14,536 nt of DNA, from the NCBI GenBank assembly GCA_964551645.1, contig CAZKDV010000063.1:1-14536 (forward strand), in the 5' to 3' direction. A model generated the notes under the pieces. That model was not told the DNA's origin and did no database searches. It was given only the letters and a program-made list of their open reading frames with translations. Within the stretch, counting starts at the first letter, position 1. The number at the start of each line of letters is the position of its first letter. The position numbers were made by a program, and so were the translations under genes. Below, piece after piece: positions 8,208 to 14,536 of the stretch. The stretch is from CAZKDV01 sp964551645 (GTDB taxonomy: Bacteria; Bacteroidota; Bacteroidia; Bacteroidales; DTU049).

Positions 8208-8238
8208 TTTTGTAGTTATAAAAAAATGTTTACCTTTG
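8208..8238 (+). promoter_or_regulatory. Promoter of tRNA-Glu and rpsT
   Basis: TACCTTTG at 8231-8238 is a perfect -7 box, with TTTTG at 8208-8212 as -33 element and 18 nt between them. An A/T-only tract just upstream (about 8190-8207) resembles an UP element. The start site would fall near 8245, a few bases ahead of the mature tRNA 5' end at 8251, as expected for a tRNA promoter. Confidence 0.75.
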
Positions 8239-8250
8239 CAAACTCAAAAT

Positions 8251-8325
8251 GGTCCGTTCGTCTAGTCAGGCCTAGGACGCCAGGTTTTCATCCTGGTAAC
8301 ACGGGTTCGAATCCCGTACGGACTA
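8251..8325 (+). tRNA. tRNA-Glu (anticodon TTC)
   Basis: A complete 75-nt cloverleaf can be folded by eye. The acceptor stem pairs 8251-8257 with 8318-8324 (six Watson-Crick pairs plus a terminal G-U), with discriminator A at 8325. The D arm has GTC/GAC pairing. The anticodon stem CCAGG (8280-8284)/CCTGG (8292-8296) encloses loop TTTTCAT with anticodon TTC at 8287-8289. The T arm ACGGG/CCCGT encloses TTCGAAT. CCA is not encoded (CAAA follows), so it must be added by CCA-transferase. Confidence 0.97.
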
Positions 8326-8340
8326 CAAAATTTAATTAAT

Positions 8341-8592
8341 ATGGCACACCATAAATCTGCAAAAAAAAGAATTAGACAAGCTGAATCTAAAAAAGCGTAT
8401 AATCGTTATTATTCTAAAACAATGCGTAACTCTTTGCGTTCGTATAGATTATTACAAGATAAAGAAGCGGTTGTCGTAGAATTGCCTAAGCTAACTTCTT
8501 CTCTTGATAAACTTGTGAAAAGAGGAATTATTCATAAGAATAAAGCAGCTAATCTAAAATCAAAGATTGCAAAAAAAGCAAATTCTTTATAG
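8341..8592 (+). CDS. rpsT: 30S ribosomal protein S20
   Basis: Primary-binding protein of the small subunit that contacts 16S rRNA early in 30S assembly. The 83-residue, Lys/Arg-rich, all-helical protein begins MAHHKSAKKRIRQAESK and carries the family's N-terminal SAKKR.R..E and C-terminal HKNKAA..KSK..KK patterns; the length is normal (about 83-90). The ATG lies 15 nt behind the tRNA-Glu with no promoter between, so it is most likely expressed by processing of a tRNA-rpsT transcript, leaving a very short leader. No Shine-Dalgarno sequence is visible in the A/T-only spacer, which is normal for Bacteroidota. The stop is only 4 nt from that of the convergent apbE. Confidence 0.97.
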   Translation: MAHHKSAKKRIRQAESKKAYNRYYSKTMRNSLRSYRLLQDKEAVVVELPKLTSSLDKLVKRGIIHKNKAANLKSKIAKKANSL

Positions 8593-8596
8593 GAAT

Positions 8597-9610
8597 TTAT
8601 TTATTATAAATATTAAATTTGGAGGTTGATTGAATAATTAAGCCTCCTTTTTTGTTTTTTGAAATAAAATAAGCTTCGGTATTTTCTAATGTTTCACATA
8701 GTTTAAGTCCTTTTTCAGTGCCTAAAACCATACAAGAAGTTGCCAAAGCGTCAGCTAACATACAGTTATCACTAATTACAGTAACACTTAGTAAATCGTT
8801 ATTGACAGGATAGCCACTTTTAGGGTCTATAGTATGAGAATATCTTAAACTATCAGTTTCAAAATATTGTCTGTATGTTCCCGATGTTGCAACAGAAGCA
8901 TTTTCTAAAAAAATAATTTTTCCCCCTTCTTGGGCATCAATCGCTTCTTTTGCTGGTTTTTCGATAGCTATACTCCATAATGATTTATCGGGTTTTGCTC
9001 TGCCAACACGTACTTCTCCGCCAATTTCAACAAGATATGAGTATATGCTCATGCTTTCAAGATATAAACTAACCAAATCAACAGCATATCCTTTGGCAAT
9101 TGCGTTCATGTTTAATGAAATACGACTATCAGTTTTTACAATTTTGCCGTCCGAAATTAAAACATTTTTATACCCGACAAAACTAAGCAAGCTATCTATT
9201 TGTTTTTGAGTTAGATCATCCCTTTCTGATTTTCCAAAACCCCATGTTTCAACCAAAGGAGAAACGCTTATATCAAATGCTCCATCAGTAATTTCAGAAA
9301 TATACATGGCTGTATTGAAAATATCAGTAAACATTTCATTTACTTGATAATCGCTATTGTTATTGATTTTGGAAATCATTGACTCCTCAACATAAATTGA
9401 TGCAATTGAATTGAAAGAAGTTAGTAGCGAATCAATAGAAAACTGAATATTTTTGAGATATTCTGAATTTATCTCATTAGTGTAAAAATGTATAGTATAA
9501 TATGTTCCGAGAGCGTTTCCCTTAAAACTTATCTTTTGTAGCTTATTTGAAGTACATGAAAATATGAACATGAAGATAGCACCAACCAAGAAATAAATAT
9601 GTTTTTTCAT
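8597..9610 (-). CDS. apbE: FAD:protein FMN transferase ApbE, lipoprotein
   Basis: Transfers FMN from FAD to a Thr/Ser of target flavoproteins such as NqrB/NqrC or RnfG-type subunits, on the outer side of the inner membrane, in a Mg-dependent reaction. The start is ATG at 9610-9608 (337 residues): it opens a lipoprotein signal peptide MKKHIYFLV...FIFSC with Cys19 as the acylation site. A 39-nt longer frame exists (ATG at 9649) but would bury that signal and run through a promoter box. Family motifs in order: GTYYTI (35-40), DISVSPLVETWGFG (113-126), NAIAKGYAVD (169-178), EIGGEVRVG (195-203), VATSGTYRQY (240-249), HTIDPKSGYP (259-268), and the metal-site segment ADALATSCMVLG (287-298). No Nqr or Rnf targets are in the window. 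It converges on rpsT with a 4-nt gap. Confidence 0.95.
   Translation of the reverse strand: MKKHIYFLVGAIFMFIFSCTSNKLQKISFKGNALGTYYTIHFYTNEINSEYLKNIQFSIDSLLTSFNSIASIYVEESMISKINNNSDYQVNEMFTDIFNTAMYISEITDGAFDISVSPLVETWGFGKSERDDLTQKQIDSLLSFVGYKNVLISDGKIVKTDSRISLNMNAIAKGYAVDLVSLYLESMSIYSYLVEIGGEVRVGRAKPDKSLWSIAIEKPAKEAIDAQEGGKIIFLENASVATSGTYRQYFETDSLRYSHTIDPKSGYPVNNDLLSVTVISDNCMLADALATSCMVLGTEKGLKLCETLENTEAYFISKNKKGGLIIQSTSKFNIYNK
8621..8653 (+). terminator. Intrinsic terminator of rpsT, inside the apbE coding region
   Basis: GGAGGTT (8621-8627) pairs with AGCCTCC (8641-8647), six Watson-Crick pairs plus one G-U, around a 13-nt loop, followed at once by six T (8648-8653). It begins 28 nt after the rpsT stop. 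In the other direction the same bases encode the last residues of ApbE (KKGGLI), so the hairpin arm is also protein-coding. Confidence 0.65.
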
Positions 9611-9624
9611 ATTATTTGTTTTTA

Positions 9625-9632
9625 CAAATCTA
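9625..9632 (-). promoter_or_regulatory. Candidate -7 box of apbE
   Basis: The minus strand reads TAGATTTG, matching TAnnTTTG, 15-22 nt before the chosen apbE ATG at 9610. It lies within the alternative longer apbE frame, which argues for the shorter start. No convincing -33 TTG is seen. Confidence 0.45.
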
Positions 9633-9657
9633 CATTTTTTTAACTTCATTGAATAAA

Positions 9658-9683
9658 TTGTATTGGTAAATTTTATATTTTTG
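9658..9683 (+). promoter_or_regulatory. Candidate promoter of comEC
   Basis: TATTTTTG (9676-9683) matches TAnnTTTG, with TTG at 9658-9660 upstream; the 15-nt spacing is shorter than usual. The box ends 7 nt before the comEC ATG (9691), so the message would have almost no leader. The local sequence is strongly T-rich and a chance match is possible. Confidence 0.4.
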
Positions 9684-9690
9684 TTTTGTT

Positions 9691-11790
9691 ATGCAATTAA
9701 ATCAAAATCCATTTGTAAGAATATGTATTCCGCTAATTGTTGGTATTAGTGTGTCTCACTTTTTTAAATTAGATGTGATTTTGATTACATTCTTATTCCT
9801 TTTTTTCTTGATTTATGTGTTTTTTTCTGTTATAAAAACTCCTTTACAAACTTATCGTTTAAGATGGGTTTCAGGTTTTAGTTTGATAGCTTTTTGTATA
9901 TTATTTGGTATAGTTTATATGTTGTATTACAAAGATACTCAACTTGCACCTCTTGACGAATTTTATACTCATACTTATCACACTTTTATTGTAGATATAA
10001 ACAATGATGTTGAGGTAAAGCGAAATTCAGTTAAAACAACTGTATCAAATGTTGGAGTGATTACAGATAAGCAAGTGAACCATATTAGTGGAAAAATGGT
10101 TGTTTATTTTCAGAAAGATAGTTTGTCGGAGAAGTTAAAATACGGGGATAGAATTTTAATAAATGTGCGACCTGAGTTGCCTGAAAAAAGTTTAAATCCT
10201 TATTCGTTTGATTATCGTAAATATTTATTGCAATTAGGAATATCGCATCGTGCTTGGGTTAGTTCGGATAAATGGATGTTGCTTTCAGAAAATAATGGAA
10301 ATATTTTCATTTCTTATGCTATTGGATTGAGAAATAAAATATTGACTATTTTAGAAACGCAATTAGGAAGCTCAGATGAATATAAAGTTGCATCTGCTAT
10401 TTTGATAGGATATAGAGTTTCATTAGATTTTGATTTGCGGCAAACTTATACAAATGCAGGAGCCATGCACATAATGTGTGTGTCGGGTTTACATGTAGGA
10501 GTGATTTTTGTCATTTTGAGTAAATTGTTCTCTTTTTTATCAGATAGACGCAAATATCAAAGATTGCTCAAAGTTGTTTTAATTCTTGTATTTATTTGGG
10601 CTTATGCACTTTTAACGGGATTTTCTTCTTCTGTTTTGAGAGCATCAACTATGTTTTCTTTCGTTACTTTGGGAGGACTTTTCAGAAGAAATATTCCGAT
10701 ATACAATTCTTTAGCTGCTTCTGCAACATTTTTAATTTTGCTAAATCCAATGAATATCTTTCAATTGGGATTTCAGTTGTCATATTTGGCTGTAATTGGC
10801 ATAGTAGCATTATATCCTTTTGTACAAAAATTAATGCCTGTAAAAAATAGGGTTTTAGTAAAAATTAGAGATTTAATTGCTGTTTCAGTAGCCGCTCAAG
10901 TGATGACGACACCAATTTCATTATACTTTTTTCATCAGTTTCCAAACTATTTTATTTTGACCAACATAATTGTTGTTCCAATGGCTAGCTTTATTGTATA
11001 TGCGGCACTACCTGCATTGCTTTTTTATCAAATACCTTTGTTAAATGAGTTTTTTGGAAAAATATTAGGCTTTTTGATGAAATTTATGAATGATGCTGTT
11101 ACGACAATAGATTCATTACCCGGTTCAGTTTCTAAGTTTGTCTATCTGTCAACAATTCAAATGTTATTAATGTATCTAACTTTAATATTGATTATAGTTG
11201 CTATTGAGTCTAAAAAACGACACTTATTAATGTATATATCTGCTTTTGTAGTTTTGATTGTTGGCATTAATTCATATCAACGAATTATTAATATGAATCA
11301 TAAGGAGTTGTTAATCCCTTACACTAATTCTGCTGCAATTGCAATAAGTTATGATAATACTTTAGATGTATTTACTGATGATACTACAAAGCAGTATAAA
11401 AGACAATTTGAGCAAACTTTAACTACCTATATTTCACGATACGGAATTAGTAATATTTCTTTTTATCCATTGGATACAAATTTGCTAACTTCGTCTTATT
11501 TTTATAATTATCCATTCATACAGTTTGATAGTCTTAGACTTGTTGTTTGGGAGAAAACTTGGTTAGGAAAAGTTGAACAAGTTGATAGTCCATTGAATGC
11601 AGATATTTTAGTGTTTGAAAATAATCCATTTTTAAAACCTGAGCAAATTGAAAATATTTTGCATGTAAATACCTATATTTTTGGACCGACAAATAAGAAA
11701 CAAACCGTCAATATTTGGAAAAAGATTTTTGAACAACGCACTTATATCAATATGCACGAAACAGGTTCAATAAGGTTAGAAGTGAAATGA
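9691..11790 (+). CDS. comEC: ComEC/Rec2 family DNA-uptake channel
   Basis: Inner-membrane channel that carries single-stranded DNA into the cytoplasm during natural transformation. Domains: N-terminal membrane helices (about 10-80), the DUF4131/OB-like soluble segment (about 85-195), the competence core with many helices (about 230-505) holding the signature MHIMCVSGLHVGVIF (259-273) and the FSSSVLRASTMF segment (311-322), and a C-terminal soluble region (about 535-699). The C-terminus corresponds in position to the metallo-beta-lactamase-like nuclease domain but no HxHxDH ligand motif is present; it keeps only the late-fold landmarks (ADILVFENNPFLK, YIFGPTNKKQ, ETGSIRLEV). This degenerate form is common in Bacteroidota. 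Length 699 is normal for the phylum. It diverges from apbE and is followed by an independently promoted phosphofructokinase. Whether the organism is competent cannot be told. Confidence 0.92.
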   Translation: MQLNQNPFVRICIPLIVGISVSHFFKLDVILITFLFLFFLIYVFFSVIKTPLQTYRLRWVSGFSLIAFCILFGIVYMLYYKDTQLAPLDEFYTHTYHTFIVDINNDVEVKRNSVKTTVSNVGVITDKQVNHISGKMVVYFQKDSLSEKLKYGDRILINVRPELPEKSLNPYSFDYRKYLLQLGISHRAWVSSDKWMLLSENNGNIFISYAIGLRNKILTILETQLGSSDEYKVASAILIGYRVSLDFDLRQTYTNAGAMHIMCVSGLHVGVIFVILSKLFSFLSDRRKYQRLLKVVLILVFIWAYALLTGFSSSVLRASTMFSFVTLGGLFRRNIPIYNSLAASATFLILLNPMNIFQLGFQLSYLAVIGIVALYPFVQKLMPVKNRVLVKIRDLIAVSVAAQVMTTPISLYFFHQFPNYFILTNIIVVPMASFIVYAALPALLFYQIPLLNEFFGKILGFLMKFMNDAVTTIDSLPGSVSKFVYLSTIQMLLMYLTLILIIVAIESKKRHLLMYISAFVVLIVGINSYQRIINMNHKELLIPYTNSAAIAISYDNTLDVFTDDTTKQYKRQFEQTLTTYISRYGISNISFYPLDTNLLTSSYFYNYPFIQFDSLRLVVWEKTWLGKVEQVDSPLNADILVFENNPFLKPEQIENILHVNTYIFGPTNKKQTVNIWKKIFEQRTYINMHETGSIRLEVK

Positions 11791-11848
11791 GAGTACGCTA
11801 TTAGTAATAAATGTTTAGAAATAAGAAAATATAAATTGCAAAAATCAA

Positions 11849-11856
11849 TATCTTTG
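11849..11856 (+). promoter_or_regulatory. Candidate -7 box of the phosphofructokinase gene
   Basis: TATCTTTG, a full match to TAnnTTTG followed by the frequent CA, lies 19-26 nt before the ATG at 11876. No TTG occurs at the usual -33 distance (the nearest, 11836-11838, is only 10 nt away). Its place in the 85-nt gap after comEC suggests that the kinase has its own promoter. Confidence 0.55.
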
Positions 11857-11875
11857 CAAGTAAAAATAAATAAGT

Positions 11876-13111
11876 ATGAAACAAGTAGAGAAAATTTTTA
11901 AGGGTAAAACATTAGCAATTTTATCAGGTGGAGGAGATACACCGGCTATCAATTCAAGTATTGAATCAGTTAGAAATCGAGCATCTTTATTAGGATATAA
12001 TGTTTATGGAATTAAATATGGTTGGAAAGGTCTTTTAGGAGATGGAGATATTGTCAACTTGACTAATAGCCCATACAATGGGCTATATGGAGGGACAGCT
12101 TTGAAGTCGAGCCGAACAAATCCATTTCCATCAAATAAAAATCCTGAAAATAGAGTACCACAAATACTTGAAAATTTAAAAAAGTATAATATAGATGTGC
12201 TTGTTACTATTGGTGGTGATGATACTAATGGAGCAGCAAAGCGTTTATATGAAACAGAAGGTATTCCGGTTATTGGATTTCCTAAGACAATAGATAACGA
12301 TTTAAGAACAAAAACTACACATATATATCAAGATAAAGAAATTGAGGCTGTGCTTTGTCCGGGCTTTCCTTCAGCAGCTTCGGGGATAATTGAGTTTACT
12401 CAAAGAATTAAAACTACTACTGAGTCCCATTCTCGCATAATGGTATTAGAAGTTATGGGACGCGATGCAGGTTGGCTAACAGGCACTACTGCTATTGGTG
12501 GTGCCCAAATTGCTCTTGTTCCAGAAATTGAAATGACCAAAGAAAAACAAGATGCTTTTTTTGAAAAAGTGAAAGAAGCATATATGAATAATCCGAACAA
12601 ATATTTGATTATTGCTGTATCTGAAGGTGTTAAATGGTATAATAAGGAAAATGGCAAAACAGAATATGTTTACGCTAGTTCAGAAAAAGACGAATACGGA
12701 CATCCAAGATTTGGGGGGATAAGTGGAGTTATTGCTAGCGATATTGCTCAAAGAATAAAGATAGATGCCAGGGCGCAAATTACAGGATATTATCCACGCT
12801 CAGGTGCTTGCTCACTATATGATAGAAAGTTGACAGGAGCATTGGCGGATAAAGTAGTTGACTTGCTTTTGAGAGAAGATTATGGCAAAATGCCGGTACT
12901 TTCAAAGATTGTTCCTGCAATTGAGTTGGAAGAATATCATACTACTGCAATAGATATGGGCAACATAGGAAATAAGTCACTTCCATTAGAGTATTTTGAC
13001 ATTGATAAATTTGAGTTTACCAACTTATATTTAGACTTTTTGAAAAACATTGTTGGAGAAATAAAAAATCCTGAATTTGCGTATAAATATCCAAAAGTAA
13101 GCCCAAAATAG
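11876..13111 (+). CDS. pfkA: 6-phosphofructokinase, probably pyrophosphate-dependent
   Basis: Phosphorylates fructose 6-phosphate to fructose 1,6-bisphosphate, the committing step of glycolysis; the PPi-using form is reversible. Motifs of the PfkA family: LSGGGDTPAIN (16-26) at the phosphate-donor loop, TIGGDDTNGAA (111-121), the catalytic GFPKTIDND (134-142, base D140), HSRIMVLEVMGRDAGW (185-200) and VSEGV (248-252) for sugar-phosphate binding. D116 in GGDD and K137 in PKTIDND replace the two glycines (104 and 124 in E. coli) found in ATP-dependent enzymes; this Asp/Lys pair is the accepted signature of PPi-dependent enzymes. The 411-residue length exceeds the about 320 of the E. coli enzyme, as in the PPi/group III branch. 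A 12-residue insertion follows the catalytic loop. The donor has been inferred, not shown; an ATP-using exception is possible. Confidence 0.93.
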   Translation: MKQVEKIFKGKTLAILSGGGDTPAINSSIESVRNRASLLGYNVYGIKYGWKGLLGDGDIVNLTNSPYNGLYGGTALKSSRTNPFPSNKNPENRVPQILENLKKYNIDVLVTIGGDDTNGAAKRLYETEGIPVIGFPKTIDNDLRTKTTHIYQDKEIEAVLCPGFPSAASGIIEFTQRIKTTTESHSRIMVLEVMGRDAGWLTGTTAIGGAQIALVPEIEMTKEKQDAFFEKVKEAYMNNPNKYLIIAVSEGVKWYNKENGKTEYVYASSEKDEYGHPRFGGISGVIASDIAQRIKIDARAQITGYYPRSGACSLYDRKLTGALADKVVDLLLREDYGKMPVLSKIVPAIELEEYHTTAIDMGNIGNKSLPLEYFDIDKFEFTNLYLDFLKNIVGEIKNPEFAYKYPKVSPK

Positions 13112-13138
13112 TTGTTTGCTCTCAATTGCTCTTTTTGA

Positions 13139-14512
13139 TTAGTCTATAATGATTTTGTGGAGTAGTTCAATGTTCTTATTATATACTTTAACGATGTACA
13201 TGCCTTTAGGAAGTTTGGTATTTATTTTTAACTGATTTATGTTTTTTGCACTTCCTTGTTCAACTATGCTCCCATCTAACTTAGATATTGAGTATTCAAT
13301 TTCTTTGTAGTTTTGACCTAAATCAATAATAAAATAACCATCAGAAGGATTTGGATATATGAGCGACTGCTTATAAAAACTATTTAAAATGCTTGTGGTT
13401 TCGTCAAACTTAACATCGTCTATCCAGAATTTTGCTCCTGCAATGCTTTTTAGACTAAAGCATATTTCTATTTCGTCAGCTTCCTCCATTAAATCGAAAT
13501 TCATATTAAGTACTTTGTATTCGCTAACATTTTCAGTAATTATTTCCTTAAAATAAGCTATTAGATTTTCATCTTTTTTAAATGAAACTTCTATTACTGT
13601 TGGGTCACTTGAAGATGTCGGATCAGGATCGTAATACTTATATGCTACTAATAATTGTTCTGGATTTTCACTAAGCTCACCTTTGTAGCACATTTCGCTA
13701 GTAGACACATCTCCGCCTGCAAATACGCCTTCAAGCAATACCGCATATTTTCCTGAGTAGCAATCATTTGTTTTGCTAATAATTTTGATGTCATTTCTGT
13801 ATTCACCTACACTATTAGCTGCAGTTGTCCAACCCACAGGTTCTTCACATGTGAAAGATTTCCAATCTTCAAAGCTATAATTTTCAACAAAAATTGTTTC
13901 GGATGTAGATTCATTGGTAAAAAACACATGATCTATTTGCAACCAAGAACCTTCAACAGGATTGCCTCCCCACAAGTCTTTGTGTTTGCTACTTAAAAAT
14001 GCAATAAACAAGTGGTCTGCTTCAACTTCATTCTCCAACGCAATTTTTTCTTGTTTCCACAAATCTGAACTTTCAGTTATATCATGCTCCAATTCTCCAA
14101 CAATTTTGCCATCTTTGTAGAGTATTAAGTACACAAATCCATTGTCGCCATCCATAAATTCTCCTTTATACCAAAAATGGAGTGTTTTAACAGTTTTATT
14201 GAATAGTTTTCCAGCAAATACTAGTCCTTGATCATCTATATCAATAGCCCCATACATTAAAAATCCGGGGAAGACTTCATTTTTACTTGTAATTGTGTTT
14301 AGTCTCACCGACATATTACCATCTATTGCATCTTCAATAGGTCCAGCCCAATCATTAGAGTTATCTTCCAGTCTTAATATTGTCCATTGATCAGGGTACT
14401 TAGTGTCGTAAGTACGAATTTCCCAATTTTCAAAGTTGTAATTTTGGATAATGTTTTGCCCATAAATAAAAGGGACAATAAAAAAAGATAAAATAAATAA
14501 ATTTGTTTTCAT
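13139..14512 (-). CDS. Secreted protein with T9SS type A sorting domain and two related N-terminal modules
   Basis: Predicted to be exported by Sec and then across the outer membrane by the type IX system. Signal peptide 1-19 (MKTNLFILSFF...IYGQ). Two related beta-rich modules follow, about 22-199 and 208-371, each opening with (N)Y-x-FE-(N/D)-W and a Trp about 14 residues later, and each closing with a W-x-(Q/D)-DHV/DDV-x-F strand (SWLQIDHVFF; FWIDDVKF). This shape resembles jelly-roll, carbohydrate-binding or PCMD-like modules, but I do not recognise a specific family. No catalytic domain is seen. The sorting domain spans about 380-457: SLIYPNPSDGYFIID, a central SKLDG turn, LPKGMYIVKV, and a terminal HKIIID. 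It converges with the kinase gene at a 27-nt gap. A surface adhesin or glycan-binding role is a guess. Confidence 0.88.
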   Translation of the reverse strand: MKTNLFILSFFIVPFIYGQNIIQNYNFENWEIRTYDTKYPDQWTILRLEDNSNDWAGPIEDAIDGNMSVRLNTITSKNEVFPGFLMYGAIDIDDQGLVFAGKLFNKTVKTLHFWYKGEFMDGDNGFVYLILYKDGKIVGELEHDITESSDLWKQEKIALENEVEADHLFIAFLSSKHKDLWGGNPVEGSWLQIDHVFFTNESTSETIFVENYSFEDWKSFTCEEPVGWTTAANSVGEYRNDIKIISKTNDCYSGKYAVLLEGVFAGGDVSTSEMCYKGELSENPEQLLVAYKYYDPDPTSSSDPTVIEVSFKKDENLIAYFKEIITENVSEYKVLNMNFDLMEEADEIEICFSLKSIAGAKFWIDDVKFDETTSILNSFYKQSLIYPNPSDGYFIIDLGQNYKEIEYSISKLDGSIVEQGSAKNINQLKINTKLPKGMYIVKVYNKNIELLHKIIID

Positions 14513-14536
14513 ATTATTTAGATTTTAAGTATTATT

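Noticed and set aside
9611..9649. N-terminal extension of apbE from ATG at 9649
   Set aside because: It would place 13 residues ahead of a well-formed lipoprotein signal peptide and overlaps a candidate promoter box.
10596..10850. Open frame in another frame inside comEC
   Set aside because: Out-of-frame shadow of the conserved ComEC competence core; composition is Phe/Cys rich with no domain.
13112..13138. Possible terminator between the phosphofructokinase and the T9SS cargo gene
   Set aside because: GCTCTcaattGCTCTttttt is a direct repeat, not an inverted one, so it does not form a hairpin despite the T-run.
1..14536. CRISPR, insertion sequence, integrase, toxin-antitoxin or defence system
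   Set aside because: No spaced direct repeats, terminal inverted repeats, transposase motifs or defence-type domains were found on either strand; all longer frames are explained by envelope or housekeeping genes.

Overview
The window is AT-rich DNA from a member of the Bacteroidota, probably a marine or anaerobic lineage of the broad Bacteroidales/Flavobacteriales kind; the genus cannot be fixed. The support is: repeated matches to the phylum-specific -7 promoter box TAnnTTTG, an S46 dipeptidyl-peptidase, a secreted protein with a type IX secretion (T9SS) type A sorting domain, a PorE-like TPR/PD40/regulatory-domain/OmpA protein, a ComEC with a degenerate C-terminal domain, and no encoded CCA on the tRNA. 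No mobile element, CRISPR array or rRNA is visible. The content looks like ordinary chromosomal backbone.

Layout. 1-1844 (minus) is the first 614 codons of an S46 peptidase whose 3' end lies outside the window. A divergent intergenic region (1845-2078) with a perfect 7-bp inverted repeat separates it from a tightly packed plus-strand trio (2079-6540): an exported nine-repeat TPR protein, a 786-residue envelope protein with PD40 propeller, duplicated regulatory domains and OmpA domain, and a multipass membrane protein of the lysylphosphatidylglycerol synthase TM/UPF0104 family. Facing them is a translationally coupled minus-strand pair, TauE/SafE-type permease then queE (7980-6570).

The central part (8208-8653) is a compact translation unit: a strong promoter, tRNA-Glu(TTC), rpsT 15 nt behind it, and an intrinsic terminator that lies inside the 3' end of the convergent apbE. 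apbE (lipoprotein FAD:protein FMN transferase) and comEC diverge from a short shared promoter region. comEC is followed by a 6-phosphofructokinase whose active-site residues predict use of pyrophosphate rather than ATP. The window ends with a convergent, secreted T9SS cargo protein built of two similar N-terminal modules and a sorting domain.

How the genes relate. The TPR and PorE-like proteins probably act together in the envelope (peptidoglycan anchoring or a secretion/gliding type machine); the S46 peptidase and T9SS cargo are typical of a peptide- and polymer-degrading lifestyle. The other genes are housekeeping: queuosine precursor synthesis, flavinylation, DNA uptake, glycolysis and the small ribosomal subunit. 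I did not find a clearly new multi-gene system. The best leads are the PorE-like operon, the PPi-type phosphofructokinase with a 12-residue active-site insertion, and the tRNA-rpsT unit with its embedded terminator.
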